Positions 1 to 5,954 are shown, numbered from the stretch's first letter. The stretch: 8,204 bases of DNA from Cyanobacteria bacterium UBA11153 (GCA_003511885.1 DOIX01000260.1:1-8204); one strand, 5' to 3'. The notes: generated by a model from the sequence alone, not told the origin. Translations and numbers: made by a program.

Positions 1-79
1 TAAGAGATTTGAGCTTAAAATGCTGTAAAGCTCTTGTTTACTGGCTTTCAGCTTCGGATCTTTCGTCGAACTCAGGTTT

Positions 80-186
80 TTGACGTACTCCCCCGGTTGA
101 AACACGAGGGATTCTGAAAAGGATGTTACGAAGCGGTCAATAGACGCGCTTCTCCACCTTTCTTTCTGCTTCTTTGATGTTCTGGT
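80..186 (-). mobile_element. Probable remnant of an IS200/IS605-type right end
   Basis: Read on the minus strand, a short open frame ending in GGEARLLTAS (185 down to a TAA at 128-126) is followed by GAATCCC and a hairpin: a 7-bp stem TCCCTCG/CGGGGGA (one T-G pair) around TGTTTCAAC at 111-89, and then GTACGTCAA. A stop codon shortly before a GAATCCC...GGGGAG hairpin ending in TCAA is the usual arrangement at the 3' end of IS200/IS605 elements carrying tnpB, where the hairpin is both the transposition end and the 3' part of the omega RNA. No TnpA or TnpB body is present: the fragment stops at the palindrome at 187, so the element appears truncated on its 5' side. The family is recognised only from the hairpin layout; the 19-residue frame alone is too short to identify. 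Confidence 0.42.
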
Positions 187-217
187 AGGGTGCGTTATGC
201 TTTCAGCATAACGCACC
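185..217. repeat. Perfect 12-bp palindromic dispersed repeat
   Basis: GGTGCGTTATGC (189-200) and GCATAACGCACC (206-217) form a perfect 12-bp inverted repeat around TTTCA, preceded by GTA. The same TAGGGTGCGTTATGC string recurs at 4756-4770 with a degraded right arm, so this is a dispersed repeat family and not a gene-specific terminator. Repeats built on TAGGGTGCGTTA are widespread in cyanobacterial intergenic DNA. Its left border coincides with the point where the IS200/IS605-like remnant stops. Confidence 0.75.
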
Positions 218-218
218 A

Positions 219-314
219 CTGATAAGCTGCGGTGCATCTAAATTGGATAGTAAATTTATCGAAAGGGGTGTAGGGTGTGGGGATATACAAATTAAATGCG
301 TAGCAGCTTATCAG
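219..314. mobile_element. MITE-like element with ~30-bp terminal inverted repeats
   Basis: The ends CTGATAAGCTGC (219-230) and GCAGCTTATCAG (303-314) are perfect 12-bp inverted repeats. The similarity extends further inward with mismatches (GCATCTAAATTG on the left; the complement of the right arm reads GCATTTAATTTG), giving imperfect termini of about 30 bp around an AT-rich core with a G-rich stretch (GGGGTGTAGGGTGTGGGG, 264-281). The element is too short to encode a protein. A further copy of the terminal sequence begins at 8183 and leaves the window. This architecture fits a non-autonomous transposable element; no target-site duplication is obvious. It ends 28 bp beyond the stop codon of the kinase gene. 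Confidence 0.6.
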
Positions 315-342
315 CTCTTGTACTACCCACTTAGCATCTGTC

Positions 343-1998
343 CTATAATTCCGATTGTTGTGAAATAAACTTGCCAGTTTTATCAATATAACCCACCTGA
401 TCGCCCATAGGTAATAACCCCAACAACTTATTTTTTAATTCAACACTAGCTTTGCCTTGACAGAAATTACTAGCAACAGAAAAATGTGGCTGAATTACCA
501 ATTGTCCAGTCTTATCAATATAGCCCCACTTTTCATTAATTTTTACCGTAGCCAATCCTTCAGAAAAACTACCTACTTCATCAAATAACTGACTGGCTAA
601 CTCTCCGTTTTTGTCAATATAAGCATACTTGTCGCTAATTCTGACTAAAGCGATTCCTTCCGAAAAACTCCAAGCTCGATCGAATCGGGGCTGATTGACT
701 AATTCCCCCGTTTTATCAATATAACCATAGCGATCGCCAATTTTCACTACCGCTAGCCCTTCGGAAAAATTCCAAGCCTTGTCAAACTGAGGCGGGATAA
801 CGACTTGTATCGTTTTATCGATGTAGCCGTAGCGATCGCAAATCTTCACTCTTGCCAACCCTTCAAAAAAGCTACTGGCTTCATCGAACAAGATTTTGCC
901 TGTCTTGTCAATATAAGTACACTTTTCACCAATTTTGACTCTAGCTTGCCCTTCACAGAAACTCCCCACTTTATCAAATTCCGGTTTAATTACTACTCGC
1001 CCGCTTTGGTCAATATAACCCCATTTAGAGCCAATTTTTACCTCTGCCATTCCTTCCGCAAATTTACCTGCTTTATCAAATTGAGGTGTAATAACTAATT
1101 GTCCATTTTGATCTTTATAACCCCATTTATCCTCAACTTTAACTGGAGTGAGTGCGGATATTGCCGATGGGGAAAATTCTTGAACTGTATCCGGTTTAAT
1201 CTCTTGCAATACTTCGATGGCAGACTGATAGCGTTGGTTGAAGTGATACCGCACCATTTTGTTAATAATATTCGTCAATTCTGCGCTAACATGGGCGTGG
1301 TTTTGCCAAATCAGTTCGCCATTTTCATCTTCAGGAAGTTGTTTGGGCGATATTCCTGTTAGAGCTTGAATCGCCATCATCCCCACGGCATAAATATCGC
1401 TACTCAATTTAGGTTTACCCAAAGCTTGTTCGCTGGGCATATAGCCAAATGTACCAATACCAATCGTCAAAGTAGTTGAATCATCGCTATTTATTTTTAA
1501 CTTGCCAACTTCTTTAACTGCACCAAAGTCAATCAGAATTAGTTTACCATCTGATTTGCGTCGCATGATATTTGACGGCTTAATATCCCGATGAATAACA
1601 TTATGCTGGTGGACAAATGCCAAGACATCGAGGATTTCTTGTAATAATTTAGTAACTTCGGCTTCGCTCCAAGGTTTGCCCTGAATTAATTCCTCGCTTA
1701 AGTTATGCCCCTCAATTAATTCCTGAACCAAAAAAAATTCCCCATTTTCCTCAAAATAGGCAAAAAGTTTGGGAATTTGGTCGTGATTTTCGCCCAATTT
1801 GTACAGGATTTCCGCTTCTTTCTGGAAGAGGCGCTGATTATCTCCATCAATGGCTTTAGGATGAAGCCGCTTGACGACACATTTGGGTTTGGGAGAGACG
1901 GGAATATCCAAATCTTCTGCGATATAAGTTTCTCCCACCCCACCAGCGCCCAACTTATCAAGAATTTTATATCGCTGTCGTAGAATTTGCTCGATCAT
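343..1998 (-). CDS. Ser/Thr protein kinase with C-terminal WG repeats
   Basis: A eukaryotic-type (Hanks) protein kinase of 551 residues, expected to phosphorylate Ser/Thr on partner proteins using ATP. Kinase domain, about 10-265: glycine loop GAGGVG (17-22), ATP lysine in VVK (K43), catalytic HRDIKPSN (136-143), DFG (157-159), activation-segment GTFGYMPSEQ (182-191, in place of the classical APE) and SSDIYAVG (199-206). All catalytic residues are present, so it should be active. From about 291 to the end lie roughly eight WG repeats of about 33 residues (KWGYIDxxGxxVIxPxFDxxxxFxEGxAxVKIG); units 3 and 6 are short and unit 8 is partial. WG repeats are thought to form a beta-rich binding region, partner unknown. 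No membrane segment is seen between the halves, so it is probably cytoplasmic. The ATG at 1998 (MIEQILRQRYKI) is preferred over the upstream TTG at 2040 because family members begin just before the RYKI strand. No strong ribosome binding site is visible. Identity is confident; the target is unknown. Confidence 0.95.
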   Translation of the reverse strand: MIEQILRQRYKILDKLGAGGVGETYIAEDLDIPVSPKPKCVVKRLHPKAIDGDNQRLFQKEAEILYKLGENHDQIPKLFAYFEENGEFFLVQELIEGHNLSEELIQGKPWSEAEVTKLLQEILDVLAFVHQHNVIHRDIKPSNIMRRKSDGKLILIDFGAVKEVGKLKINSDDSTTLTIGIGTFGYMPSEQALGKPKLSSDIYAVGMMAIQALTGISPKQLPEDENGELIWQNHAHVSAELTNIINKMVRYHFNQRYQSAIEVLQEIKPDTVQEFSPSAISALTPVKVEDKWGYKDQNGQLVITPQFDKAGKFAEGMAEVKIGSKWGYIDQSGRVVIKPEFDKVGSFCEGQARVKIGEKCTYIDKTGKILFDEASSFFEGLARVKICDRYGYIDKTIQVVIPPQFDKAWNFSEGLAVVKIGDRYGYIDKTGELVNQPRFDRAWSFSEGIALVRISDKYAYIDKNGELASQLFDEVGSFSEGLATVKINEKWGYIDKTGQLVIQPHFSVASNFCQGKASVELKNKLLGLLPMGDQVGYIDKTGKFISQQSEL

Positions 1999-2151
1999 TG
2001 TCTTGCTGCAACGAACCCACTTTAATCGATTCTGGCACAATAAATTTCCAGACGGTAGTCCCTGATGGAAGATGACAGGGGAGCTTTCTCGCAGGGAGGA
2101 GAGAAACTGCCTCTTGGTAAGCTCTTCAAGGAGAATTGGTTTAGTAATTTT

Positions 2152-2183
2152 GCGATGGCGCTTCGCGCCCGCGAAGCTATCGC
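2152..2183. repeat. Imperfect palindromic repeat (GCGAT...ATCGC hairpin)
   Basis: GCGATGGCGCTTCGCG and CGCGAAGCTATCGC fold on each other around CC; the left arm has two extra bases. Hairpins of this kind, GCGATNGC arms joined by CTTCGC/GCGAAG, are common interspersed repeats in cyanobacteria. A relative with a different loop lies at 2404-2436. Confidence 0.6.
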
Positions 2184-2265
2184 CTGAGTTGGGAGAAGCT
2201 ATTTCTAATCTGGGAGCATCCCAATGAAGGCAAAGATACTTGTTTTTGCCTTTTCACCCCCCCAG

Positions 2266-2285
2266 CCCCCCTTGAATTAGGGGGG
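2266..2285. repeat. C6/G6 hairpin repeat
   Basis: CCCCCC (2266-2271) and GGGGGG (2280-2285) pair around TTGAATTA, preceded by CACCCCCCCAG. The combination of CCCCCCAGCCCCCC, a short AT loop and GGGGGG is a recurrent intergenic repeat in cyanobacterial genomes. It lacks a following T-run, so a terminator role is not supported. Confidence 0.55.
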
Positions 2286-2403
2286 AGCAAGAATACAACC
2301 TGCATTTCTTCCCCATCTTTTCCATTCAGGCTAGATAGCTTAACATAACGTTACATCGCCAAGATTTCAGTTTGAGGAAAATATTCTAGGATGAGGGGAA
2401 AGA

Positions 2404-2436
2404 GCGATCGCCTTCGGTAGGAGCGAAGCCGATCGC
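2404..2436. repeat. HIP1-anchored palindromic repeat
   Basis: The arms GCGATCGCCTTCG and GCGAAGCCGATCGC pair imperfectly around GTAGGA. The left arm contains a full HIP1 octamer. Together with 2152-2183 it shows that this spacer has accumulated related hairpin repeats. Confidence 0.55.
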
Positions 2437-2477
2437 AACTGATTAGCTCCAGCACTTCAGGTTAGTATCTATTCTCA

Positions 2478-2511
2478 AGCTGTAGTAAACCTATAGATTA
2501 TAGATACAGCT
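2478..2511. repeat. Nested inverted repeat before the glycohydrolase remnant
   Basis: The outer arms AGCTGTA (2478-2484) and TACAGCT (2505-2511) enclose the inner arms CTATA (2491-2495) and TATAG (2499-2503) around GAT. It ends 4 bases before the first possible start of the broken gene, so it could be a former operator or a transcript hairpin, or mere AT-rich symmetry. No role is established. Confidence 0.4.
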
Positions 2512-2514
2512 AAT

Positions 2515-2838
2515 TTGCCCAGAGAAATCAAAGCTTTACCAAACCTCGCAGAGAAGAATAGTCACCCCGGTTTCCTCATTTTCGGTACAGCTATCGGCGA
2601 TGCTCTCGGCTTTGGCACTGAATGGATATCCAAACAACAAGTTACCGAAAAATATCCTAACGGACTCCATGACTACAATCAAATTACCCGCTATCAAAAA
2701 TCAAAAGGTATGGAAGGTTGGTTCCCTGGTGATTCGACTGATGATACTGACCAAATGTTGTGCATTCTTGATAGTTTATTAGAAAAATAAGAGATTGACA
2801 TTTTTGAAAGTCGCATAATTAATAGGCTAGTTGAATAA
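2515..2838 (+). pseudogene. ADP-ribosylglycohydrolase fragment, N-terminal part only
   Basis: The intact enzymes (DraG/ARH-like family, usually 250 residues or more) remove ADP-ribose from proteins or small molecules using two metal ions. Here only the N-terminal signature survives: GTAIGDALGFGTEW (about residues 25-38) matches the GxxxGDALGxxxE motif, and STDDTDQ (about 74-80) matches the metal-binding TDDT motif. The frame stops at TAA 2788-2790 after SLLEK, but the same frame then continues with EIDIFESRIINRLVE to a second stop at 2836-2838. Relatives often continue in this style, so the first stop looks like a nonsense mutation in a once-longer gene. The C-terminal GGDTD motif is absent. 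The start is unclear: no in-frame ATG lies between the upstream TAG (2494-2496) and the first motif, TTG at 2515 has no ribosome binding site, and the 5' end may be lost too. Called a pseudogene; a functional 91-residue protein is unlikely because half of the metal site is missing. Confidence 0.8.
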
Positions 2839-2850
2839 ATAAAGAATAGA

Positions 2851-2904
2851 CTCAAAGTTTGAAAAAGTTGTGCTTTTGACTTTAAAAGTTTTGATAACTT
2901 TGAG
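2851..2904. repeat. 9-bp inverted repeat between converging genes
   Basis: CTCAAAGTT (2851-2859) and AACTTTGAG (2896-2904) are perfect inverted repeats with 36 bp between them; the interior also has CTTTT/AAAAG symmetry. It lies between the 3' end of the broken glycohydrolase gene and the 3' end of the ATPase gene, where a terminator is expected, but the long loop and lack of a clean stem plus T-run make that weak. A smaller hairpin AGGATA-AAA-TATCCT follows at 2944-2958. Confidence 0.35.
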
Positions 2905-2990
2905 AAACGAGCTTTATTACATTGGCATGTTAAATAATAGTTTAGGATAAAATATCCTGAATAACCTATACTTTACCTAAAAACAATCCC

Positions 2991-4703
2991 TCAAAACCCC
3001 AAATCTGCCTTAGCCACCTCTGCTGCCGCAAAAACCACCTCATCCGACTCCTCACTCCAAGATTTTTCCCCAATTTCCTGATAAAATTTCTGATCGTAAC
3101 CGCGAGTCTTCACTACCACAGGCATAGGGACAGCATGTCCTAAAATTAAAGCTTGTTGCTTAGAGTCTAACTTAGCTAAAACGGATCTTAAACTTTGTCC
3201 CCCCGATACTCCAGTAAATATGGCATCGATATCCCTATCGTCATTGAGCAAACAGGTGATTCTCGTACCAATTTGCGACATTACTTCATTATCTATCCCC
3301 GACGGACGCTGATCGACAATCAGTAAGGTAACGAAATATTTCCGCATTTCGCGGGCAATGATACCGAAGATAGTTTGCCTGACGGTAGCGGAATCGAGAA
3401 AGCGGTGGGCTTCTTCTATGGTAATGACTAATTGACGGGGGCGATCGCAAACTTTTTTGGATTGGAGGAATTTTTCGGCTTTTTGGACGTATTTACTGTG
3501 AATCCGGCGCGTCATGACGTTGGTGGCTAACATGTAAGATAGCATGTTGGATTGGGAACCGAATTCGACAACGACATGTTTTCCGGCATCGAGAGTTTGC
3601 AATATTTGATCTATATAATTATGAGGGCAAGCACTCCGCATGTATTTTAACTCTTCGAGACGCAAGAGTTTTCGCTGTAATGCCATAATCGAGGATTTAT
3701 TGCCGCGTCTGGTATCGCAAAATTCTTGAATTTCCTCGTTTGTCATATTGAGGAGCTGAGTAATCCAGGATTTACCAAACTCATTCCGTAAAATGATCGC
3801 ATTTTCCAGACTAGCTTCGGATAAGTTTAACTCTTGACGGACAAGGGCGATATCTTCTACTTCGATTTGGTCGTAACTGAGATATAATTCATGAGCATCT
3901 CTAATACCGCGTCGTTTCGTAGATGCAGGATCGAGGGTATAAACTTGTACTTGGGAAGGAAATAATTGTCTTAATCCTTTAACTGTACTAACTTGTTTTC
4001 CTTCTGCTACAGCTTCCCAACCATATTCGGAGTGCATATCGAAAATTAAATTAACTGCTGCTTCCTTCCGAATAATCCCCGATAATAATAACCGCGTCAG
4101 AAAAGATTTCCCCGTACCAGATTTACCAAAAACACCATTACTCCTTTCCACAAACCTATCTAAATCCAAACAGATAGGCACATTCATATCTAAAGGGTTA
4201 CCCACAGCGAAATTTCGCTTATGAGGATCGTCTTCCCAACCAAAAACCGCCCGAAAATCCCTTTCGCTAGCATCATAAACCTGAGAAAAATGACTAGGAA
4301 TAGTCTTAACAGGTAGTAATTCCATCTCCTCACTACTTTGAGGTTGAAAAGAAGCTAAAGAAGTATTGCCATTTTCAGTAATATTTTTGATCTTACTCAC
4401 AAACTCCGGAGGCGTAAACATCAACATCGGCGTGAGATTCACCGTACCGAAAGTACCGCTACCTGCCAATACCTCCAATAAAAAATCATCATCAGGATTC
4501 GGAGGATTAGCGAGAATCCGCTGACTCGAAGTCCCCAAGGATATATCAGTTAGCATACAGAAAAAACGCGATCGCACTCCCTTCACTACCAAAAACTTTC
4601 CCACCCGCATATCCTCCACCGAGATATCCGGCAACAATCGCACTTCTAACCCTTCTGATAGGGAACCTTGAATCACTAAACCTAATGGTTGCTCTAAATT
4701 CAT
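2991..4703 (-). CDS. HerA/DUF87-family P-loop ATPase
   Basis: A 570-residue ATPase of the FtsK-HerA superfamily; such proteins form hexameric rings that move DNA (or, in some branches, peptides) using ATP. Residues 1 to about 95 look like the HAS-barrel found at the start of HerA proteins. The ATPase core has Walker A GKSGTGKS (193-200), the strand-2 motif FDMHSEYG (221-228, HerA-like), Walker B LVITIEEAH (425-433), and DQRPSGIDNEVMSQIGTR (464-481), the region holding the polar sensor and arginine-finger residues of this family. A helical insertion (about 270-370) separates the P-loop and Walker B parts. No membrane segment is seen; it is probably cytoplasmic. ATG at 4703 is the natural start, shortly after a TATAAT box. 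Archaeal HerA works with the nuclease NurA in end resection, but no nuclease gene is adjacent, so the job here is unknown. Family assignment is secure; a role in DNA repair is inference. Confidence 0.92.
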   Translation of the reverse strand: MNLEQPLGLVIQGSLSEGLEVRLLPDISVEDMRVGKFLVVKGVRSRFFCMLTDISLGTSSQRILANPPNPDDDFLLEVLAGSGTFGTVNLTPMLMFTPPEFVSKIKNITENGNTSLASFQPQSSEEMELLPVKTIPSHFSQVYDASERDFRAVFGWEDDPHKRNFAVGNPLDMNVPICLDLDRFVERSNGVFGKSGTGKSFLTRLLLSGIIRKEAAVNLIFDMHSEYGWEAVAEGKQVSTVKGLRQLFPSQVQVYTLDPASTKRRGIRDAHELYLSYDQIEVEDIALVRQELNLSEASLENAIILRNEFGKSWITQLLNMTNEEIQEFCDTRRGNKSSIMALQRKLLRLEELKYMRSACPHNYIDQILQTLDAGKHVVVEFGSQSNMLSYMLATNVMTRRIHSKYVQKAEKFLQSKKVCDRPRQLVITIEEAHRFLDSATVRQTIFGIIAREMRKYFVTLLIVDQRPSGIDNEVMSQIGTRITCLLNDDRDIDAIFTGVSGGQSLRSVLAKLDSKQQALILGHAVPMPVVVKTRGYDQKFYQEIGEKSWSEESDEVVFAAAEVAKADLGF

Positions 4704-4727
4704 TCTTGCTATCCCTTAACTGGGTAA

Positions 4728-4733
4728 ATTATA
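4728..4733 (-). promoter_or_regulatory. Possible -10 box of the ATPase gene
   Basis: The minus strand reads GGATATAATTTACCC, a perfect TATAAT centred 27 bp before the ATG at 4703. A start point near 4721 would give a leader of about 18 nt. No good -35 hexamer stands 16-18 bp upstream, so the assignment is tentative. Confidence 0.35.
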
Positions 4734-4754
4734 TCCTACCTATCTTAGCTATCT

Positions 4755-4782
4755 GTAGGGTGCGTTATGCTCCGCTAAGGCA
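4755..4782. repeat. Degenerate second copy of the TAGGGTGCGTTATGC repeat
   Basis: TAGGGTGCGTTATGC (4756-4770) equals the left arm at 186-200. Here the right arm is eroded to CGCTAAGGCACC, so the palindrome is imperfect. It lies about 50 bp upstream of the ATPase start codon. Confidence 0.6.
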
Positions 4783-4815
4783 CCAGATTATCTATCTGAC
4801 AAAAAAAAGCGCTCC

Positions 4816-4864
4816 ATCAACTGTCAACTATCAACTATCAACTATCAACTATCAACTATCAACT
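4816..4864. repeat. Heptanucleotide tandem array (ATCAACT) x7
   Basis: Seven adjoining 7-bp units ATCAACT fill these positions; only the second differs (GTCAACT). Short tandem heptamers of this kind (STRR-type) are known from filamentous cyanobacteria. The last two units overlap the peptidase gene: on the minus strand they encode its final residues IVDS and its TGA stop (4854-4852). Confidence 0.9.
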
Positions 4865-5673
4865 ATTTCCCACCCCAATCTCGTAGGTTGTTGGTAAATT
4901 ACTTTTAAGGTATTAATATCTCTGGCGGAAATTTTGGGTGGATTTCTGACTTGGGAAAAGTATAAAGCATCGGTTTCTAAAGGAGAATGACCCCAAATTC
5001 CTAAAGCGTGACCTAATTCGTGACGGGAAGTAGCAATTGTATAGTCTAAACTTTGGTCGGGACTGAGAAAAATAGTCATCTTATGAGATAAAATCTTTTC
5101 CCCATTTTCTGTTGATTTCAGATAGAATTCATAGCGAGTTTCTGCCGTGCGGGCGCGGGGGATATCGAATTTACCAGTTTCTTGGTTAAAAGTGGGCTGA
5201 ATAGGAGGGCGCGATCGCAAAATTGTAATATCTGCTATTTCTGGCTCGTTAACTACCTCTAATGGCAAATAAATATTCCATTCTTCTATAGTTTCTAAAA
5301 CTGCTTTAACCCAGGTTTGAAATCGCTCTAAACTAGCAGATATTTCGTTAATATTTTGTGGTTTTTCTAAATAAATTTTGACGGGAAATTCTGACCAAAC
5401 TAAATAACCTACAGGAGTTTCTTTTATCATAGAAAAGTAATCTCCAGCTTGGGGAATATCTTGCCATTTTTCCAGAGAAGGAGGTAAAGGGTGAGGTTGA
5501 GGATTGGGTAGGGAGGCGGCGATAGTTGGGGAAAGGCGACGAGCGGATGTATCATGTAATAACGGTGTAACAATGACTAATATAGCAGTCAGGAAAATTA
5601 CGACCATCAAAAGGAGATGTTTTTTGTTATTTCTTTGGTAAAGGATTGACCTACGATGGATAATGTCTTTCAT
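4852..5673 (-). CDS. Matrixin-like zinc metallopeptidase, membrane-anchored or secreted
   Basis: A 273-residue putative metzincin-type peptidase expected to cleave proteins outside the cytoplasm. Two lysines (17-18) are followed by a hydrophobic segment (about 19-39), a signal peptide or N-terminal anchor; a Pro-rich linker (57-66) follows. The catalytic motif is HELGHALGIWGHS (218-230): H218 and H222 bind zinc, E219 is the general base, G225 allows the turn. The third histidine is H229, one residue later than in the classical HExxHxxGxxH spacing. At the expected Met-turn the sequence is DALYFSQV (235-242), with Leu where many metzincins have Met. RDINTLKVIYQQPT (251-264) resembles the C-terminal helix of matrixins. 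ATG at 5673 is preferred over a TTG at 5679; GAGG lies directly before the ATG, too close for a good ribosome binding site. The last residues come from a heptamer repeat array. Substrate unknown. Confidence 0.85.
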   Translation of the reverse strand: MKDIIHRRSILYQRNNKKHLLLMVVIFLTAILVIVTPLLHDTSARRLSPTIAASLPNPQPHPLPPSLEKWQDIPQAGDYFSMIKETPVGYLVWSEFPVKIYLEKPQNINEISASLERFQTWVKAVLETIEEWNIYLPLEVVNEPEIADITILRSRPPIQPTFNQETGKFDIPRARTAETRYEFYLKSTENGEKILSHKMTIFLSPDQSLDYTIATSRHELGHALGIWGHSPLETDALYFSQVRNPPKISARDINTLKVIYQQPTRLGWEIVDS

Positions 5674-5679
5674 CCTCAA

Positions 5680-5954
5680 TTAATTAAAGTGGGTTTTTGA
5701 CACCAGATTCCCGGCTACAAATATTTTAACAGAATCATTTGCCATACCCTACTCTTCAAGTCGCCCTAGAGGGCAAACCCAGCATCAACAAAGAGTATTT
5801 GGGAAATTATTACTCCTGTTGATAATTGTGAATTATATAGCAACCGCCAGTGCGGTTAAGATATTCTCAATTCATCAAACCATTAATTTTATAGCTTTCT
5901 TCCCCAGCCCGTATTCCTTAACTATAACTGCTGAATTTTGTAACCAAATTAATC
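5680..5954. other. Spacer with two small perfect hairpins
   Basis: No gene is seen in these 275 bp between the peptidase start and the histidine kinase stop. Two perfect hairpins are present: GCCCT-AG-AGGGC at 5763-5774 and AACCGC-CAGT-GCGGTT at 5842-5857. The second resembles a repeat common between cyanobacterial genes. Neither has a following T-run on the minus strand, so termination of the kinase transcript is possible but unsupported. The peptidase promoter should lie here. Confidence 0.5.

Larger units (their letters stand above)
2041..2514. other. Gene-free spacer rich in hairpin repeats
   Basis: This 474-bp stretch between the divergent kinase gene and the ADP-ribosylglycohydrolase remnant holds no convincing gene. 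The longest plus-strand frame (ATG near 2073, about 35 codons, ending at TGA 2184-2186) runs through a palindromic repeat and resembles nothing I know. It contains three palindromic repeats (2152-2183, 2266-2285, 2404-2436) and a nested inverted repeat (2478-2511). The kinase promoter must lie near its left end, but no clear -35/-10 pair could be assigned. Confidence 0.6.

Noticed and set aside
805..1362. Two plus-strand open frames (about 97 and 87 codons) inside the kinase gene
   Set aside because: They lie antisense to the well-supported WG-repeat and kinase coding sequence, have no recognisable domain, and look like shadows caused by the repeated codons.
1716..1961. Second minus-strand frame of 81 codons within the kinase gene
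   Set aside because: It is the shifted reading of the kinase N-lobe; the main frame contains all kinase motifs without interruption.
2022..2034. AACCCACTTTAAT shared with 5684-5696, near the starts of two genes
   Set aside because: The 13-bp match lies in the upstream region of the kinase in one orientation and of the peptidase in the opposite one relative to transcription, at different distances and without flanking similarity; chance in AT-rich leaders is likely.
2944..2958. AGGATA-AAA-TATCCT hairpin as terminator of the ATPase gene
   Set aside because: The stem is only 6 bp and AT-rich and no T-run follows on the minus strand.
4816..4864. Heptamer array considered as a CRISPR or as plasmid iterons
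   Set aside because: Units are contiguous with no spacers and only 7 bp long, and there is no replication gene or origin-like context.
4685..4897. Plus-strand frame of about 70 codons across the heptamer array
   Set aside because: Its YQLSTIN repeats are merely the translation of the heptamer array; it overlaps two genes on the other strand and has no family resemblance.
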